Below are positions 61,879 to 64,000 of a stretch of DNA of 64,000 nucleotides, piece after piece. A program made the translations under genes and the position numbers. Each line of letters begins with the position of its first letter. The stretch's first letter is position 1. Below the pieces are notes generated by a model. That model worked only from the letters and a program-made list of their open reading frames with translations, had not been told where the DNA came from and did not search any database. This stretch comes from Nitrospirota bacterium (GTDB lineage Bacteria; Nitrospirota; UBA9217), in NCBI GenBank assembly GCA_020052615.1, contig JAGVOT010000054.1:1-64000 (forward strand), read 5' to 3'.

Positions 61879-61966
61879 AAACCCGTTTGGCGGATCCCGA
61901 ACGGGTGCGTATCGTGGCGGGGAGTCACGATTTTCAGAGACCGCAACAGAAAGTGAGGACCTGATC

Positions 61967-62842
61967 ATGAAAAACGACAAATCAATAATACTGGTCAGCG
62001 GCGCGACCGGGAAACAGGGCGGCGCCGTGGCGCGGGAGCTCCTGTCGCACGGCTTCAAAGTCCGTGCCATGACGCGGAAGCCGGCCGATCCCGCGGCCAG
62101 GGAGCTTGCCGGACTTGGCGCGGATATCGTCAAGGCGGACCTGGACCTGCCCGAGACGCTCGATGACGCCCTTGCAGGCGTCTGGGGCGTCTTTGCGGTC
62201 CAGAACACCTGGGAGGCGGGTGTGGAGCGCGAGGAACTGCAGGGAAAGCGCTTCGCCGATATGGCAAAGAACGAGGGTGTGGAGCATTTCGTGTACAGCT
62301 CCGTCGGTTCCGCCCACCGGAGGACCGGGATCCCTCATTTCGACAACAAGGCCCGCGTCGAGGAGAGGGTGCGGGAGCTGGGTTTCCCGTCCTACGTGAT
62401 CCTCAGGCCGGTCTTTTTCATGGAGAACTGGATCTCGCCCTGGTTCAAGCCTGGGCTGGACGAGGGCAAGCTCGCCATCGCCCTGAAACCGGAGACCAGG
62501 CTGCAGATGGTCGCCGTGGAGGACATCGGCAGGTTCGGCCGGATCGCCTTTGAAAACTACAAGGCGCTGAACGGCCGCGCGATCGATATCGCCGGCGACG
62601 AACGGACGATGCCGGAGACCGCGGAGATACTCGGCCGCGCCCTGGGGAGGAAGATCGAGTTCGTCCCCCTGTCCATCGCCGACGTGCGCAGGCAGAGCGA
62701 GGACTACGCGCTCATGCTGGAGTGGTTCGACCGCGTTGGCTACAATGTCGACATCCATGGGCTGTTCCACGAGTTCGGCGTCCGGGCGCTGACCCTCGGG
62801 GAGTGGGCGGACAAGCGGCTCAGGCTGCGCGCAGCGGCCTGA
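61967..62842 (+). CDS. NmrA/HSCARG-like NAD(P)-binding protein
   Basis: 291-residue atypical SDR. The NAD(P)-binding motif VSGATGKQGGAVARELL is the NmrA variant. No YxxxK catalytic pair is evident; HFVYSSVGSAHR replaces the active-site region. FDNKARVEERVRELG and LRPVFFMENW are typical of the family. Such proteins sense NADPH/NADP ratio or reduce quinones. It has its own promoter with a palindromic site, so it is probably regulated by a redox or stress signal. The DsrC-like gene follows after 34 bp. Confidence 0.85.
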   Translation: MKNDKSIILVSGATGKQGGAVARELLSHGFKVRAMTRKPADPAARELAGLGADIVKADLDLPETLDDALAGVWGVFAVQNTWEAGVEREELQGKRFADMAKNEGVEHFVYSSVGSAHRRTGIPHFDNKARVEERVRELGFPSYVILRPVFFMENWISPWFKPGLDEGKLAIALKPETRLQMVAVEDIGRFGRIAFENYKALNGRAIDIAGDERTMPETAEILGRALGRKIEFVPLSIADVRRQSEDYALMLEWFDRVGYNVDIHGLFHEFGVRALTLGEWADKRLRLRAAA

Positions 62843-62876
62843 GCGCTGCCGGCGCGGATGTGAGGGAGAGTCGACC

Positions 62877-63221
62877 ATGCCGGAGATCGCAAAGGACCAT
62901 GTCCCCGTGGCCGTGGACGACAACGGGTTCCTCCTGGACGCATCGGAGTGGACGGAGGCTGCAGCGGCCGTCCTCGCCGCACGGGAAGGCATCGCGCAGC
63001 TATCGGAGGAACAGTTCGCCATCCTCCGGTCCCTGCGGGAATATTACCGGAGGCACCGGTTCTTCCCGATCGTGCGCGCCCTATGCCGGAGCGTCCATCA
63101 GCCCCGCACCTGCGTCACGGACCGGTTCTCCGATCCGGTCACGGCGTGGAAGATCGCGGGCCTGCCGAACCCCGGCGAGGAAGTCATCGGGTTCCGGTCA
63201 TGGGAACCGCTGGGCTACTGA
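62877..63221 (+). CDS. DsrC/TusE-family protein lacking the C-terminal cysteine
   Basis: 114-residue DsrC-like protein: VDDNGFLLDASEWTEAAAAV at the start, REGIAQLSEEQFAILRSLREYY in the middle and KIAGLPNPGEEVIG near the end. In TusE and DsrC the sequence KIAGLPKP is followed by xxC(V/I) at the extreme C-terminus; here it is replaced by an unrelated tail (GEEVIGFRSWEPLGY), so the swinging-arm Cys is absent. Two other Cys are at about 69 and 78. It probably no longer carries persulfide on the C-terminal arm and may act as a regulator or adaptor. GGGAGAG precedes the ATG. Confidence 0.85.
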   Translation: MPEIAKDHVPVAVDDNGFLLDASEWTEAAAAVLAAREGIAQLSEEQFAILRSLREYYRRHRFFPIVRALCRSVHQPRTCVTDRFSDPVTAWKIAGLPNPGEEVIGFRSWEPLGY

Positions 63222-63270
63222 TAATTCTATAAGTCATTGACTACGTCTCCGGGCGGAAAGGAGCGGCAAC

Positions 63271-64000
63271 ATGGAGCGCAGGACCCTGAGATCCGTTGCC
63301 CACATCACCGCATGGTATGCCCTGTTCGGCGGATTATGGATCGCCGTATCGGACCGCGTCCTGGAGACCCTCGCTGTCGATCCGCACCGGATCACCGTGC
63401 TCCAGACGTACAAGGGCTGGGCGTTCGTCGCCGTCAGCGCTTTGCTGATCGCCTTCCTGATCGGGCGGGAACTGCGCGAACGGGGACGGGTGGAGCGGCG
63501 GCTGCAGGGCGAACAGGAGCGGGCGCGGATGTACCTCGACGTGGCGGGCGTCATCCTCCTCGTCATGGGCAGGGATGAGCGCGTCACGCTCATCAACCGG
63601 AAGGGCGTCGAGGTCCTGGGCCTGCCCGAGAAGGAAATAGCGGAGAGGAACTGGTTCGACACCTTTGTTCCCGAGCGGGCCCGCGTCGAAGCGCGGGCGC
63701 TGTTCCGGCGGCTTGTCGCCGGGGAAGGGGGGGCCGGGCAAGCCGCGGAAAGCCCCGTGCTCTCGAAGGACGGAAGGGAGCGCAGCATAGCCTGGTACCA
63801 TGCTCCCGTCCGGGACGGCGCGGGCGGGATCAGCGGCGTGCTGAGCTCGGGCGAGGATGTCACCGGCCGCAGGCGCACGGAAGAGCAGGCGGCGTGCAGG
63901 CTGGACCAGCTCGCGACGATCCATGCGATGGATCTCATGATCACCTCGACCCAGGACCTCCGCGTCATCCTCAAACAGTTCCTCGACCTGGTCATCGCCC
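63271..64000 (+). CDS. Membrane-bound PAS/GAF sensor protein (partial)
   Basis: The frame is open to the end of the window (243 residues seen). Two transmembrane helices (ITAWYALFGGLWIAVSD and GWAFVAVSALLIAFLIG) bracket a short periplasmic loop. A coiled coil and PAS domain (about 85-200; DVAGVILLVMGRDERVTLIN) follow, ending in the first helix of a probable GAF domain (LATIHAMDLMITSTQDL). It starts at ATG 63271 behind AAAGGAG. The output domain, kinase or GGDEF/HD-GYP, lies outside. Confidence 0.8.
   Translation, partial: MERRTLRSVAHITAWYALFGGLWIAVSDRVLETLAVDPHRITVLQTYKGWAFVAVSALLIAFLIGRELRERGRVERRLQGEQERARMYLDVAGVILLVMGRDERVTLINRKGVEVLGLPEKEIAERNWFDTFVPERARVEARALFRRLVAGEGGAGQAAESPVLSKDGRERSIAWYHAPVRDGAGGISGVLSSGEDVTGRRRTEEQAACRLDQLATIHAMDLMITSTQDLRVILKQFLDLVIA

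Noticed and set aside
63219-63224. Possible Sec readthrough at the end of the DsrC-like gene
   Set aside because: The TGA is followed at once by TAA, so no extension is possible.

Overview
The window is GC-rich, densely coded DNA from a Gram-negative bacterium. Secreted and lipid-anchored proteins, DUF2339, a UbiB-like kinase, c-di-GMP enzymes, UGA-encoded selenocysteine, a DsrC-like sulfur protein, PPDK and split glycyl-tRNA synthetase together suggest an anaerobic or facultative member of Nitrospirota or Desulfobacterota. That placement is inference; no rRNA or tRNA gene was found. TTG starts with good Shine-Dalgarno sequences recur (positions 5800, 11215, 12287, 18895, 28952).

Layout. 1-5.3 kb (minus): fatty acid activation and beta-oxidation genes (acyl-CoA ligase, thiolase, 5' part of a hydratase) and a DEAD-box helicase. 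5.8-10.9 kb: an HTH-MNT/HEPN pair that has lost catalytic residues, two 19-residue lysine-rich miniproteins, a DivIC/FtsB-like protein, a GH57 enzyme and two unknown genes. 11-22.4 kb: glyQ, glyS, ppdK, a DUF1059 protein, a GalT-type transferase, ribD, a YrfG-like phosphatase and selD. 22.5-28.8 kb: a TctCBA transporter, GNAT, a selenoprotein, a NapH-like Fe-S membrane protein and an epimerase. 29-37.8 kb: a DUF922 protein, two paralogous small secreted proteins, a P-type ATPase with a tandem USP, an HTH protein, a DUF2156 protein and mgsA. 38-48.5 kb is an accessory-looking stretch: DUF2339 protein, truncated Mrr, HigBA-type toxin-antitoxin, broken RAYT transposase, beta-helix lipoprotein, E1-like enzyme and a patatin-like protein flanked by direct repeats, followed by gene debris. 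48.6-57.6 kb: a UbiB-like kinase, two PAS-GGDEF proteins (one with a triplicated PAS unit) and a PAS-GAF-HD-GYP protein. 57.7-64 kb: a B12/radical SAM enzyme, an FAD oxidoreductase of the type otherwise fused to SelD, a Sec-rhodanese/ferritin-like fusion, an NmrA-like protein, a DsrC-like protein and the start of a sensor.

The most interesting content is selenium-related. Three genes are each interrupted by one in-frame TGA at a redox-active position, and each TGA is followed by a hairpin: selD (TGA 21437), a small thioredoxin-fold protein (TGA 26301, hairpin loop containing GGUC) and a rhodanese-ferritin fusion (TGA 60982, exactly at the rhodanese catalytic Cys). The fusion lies directly downstream of an oxidoreductase resembling the N-terminal half of SelD fusion proteins. 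This looks like a small selenium/sulfur redox module that standard gene calling would break or mis-start.

Intergenic DNA also carries several unrelated degenerate inverted or tandem repeats (2.1, 12.2, 14.4, 23.6, 25.7, 35.8 and 37.9 kb).
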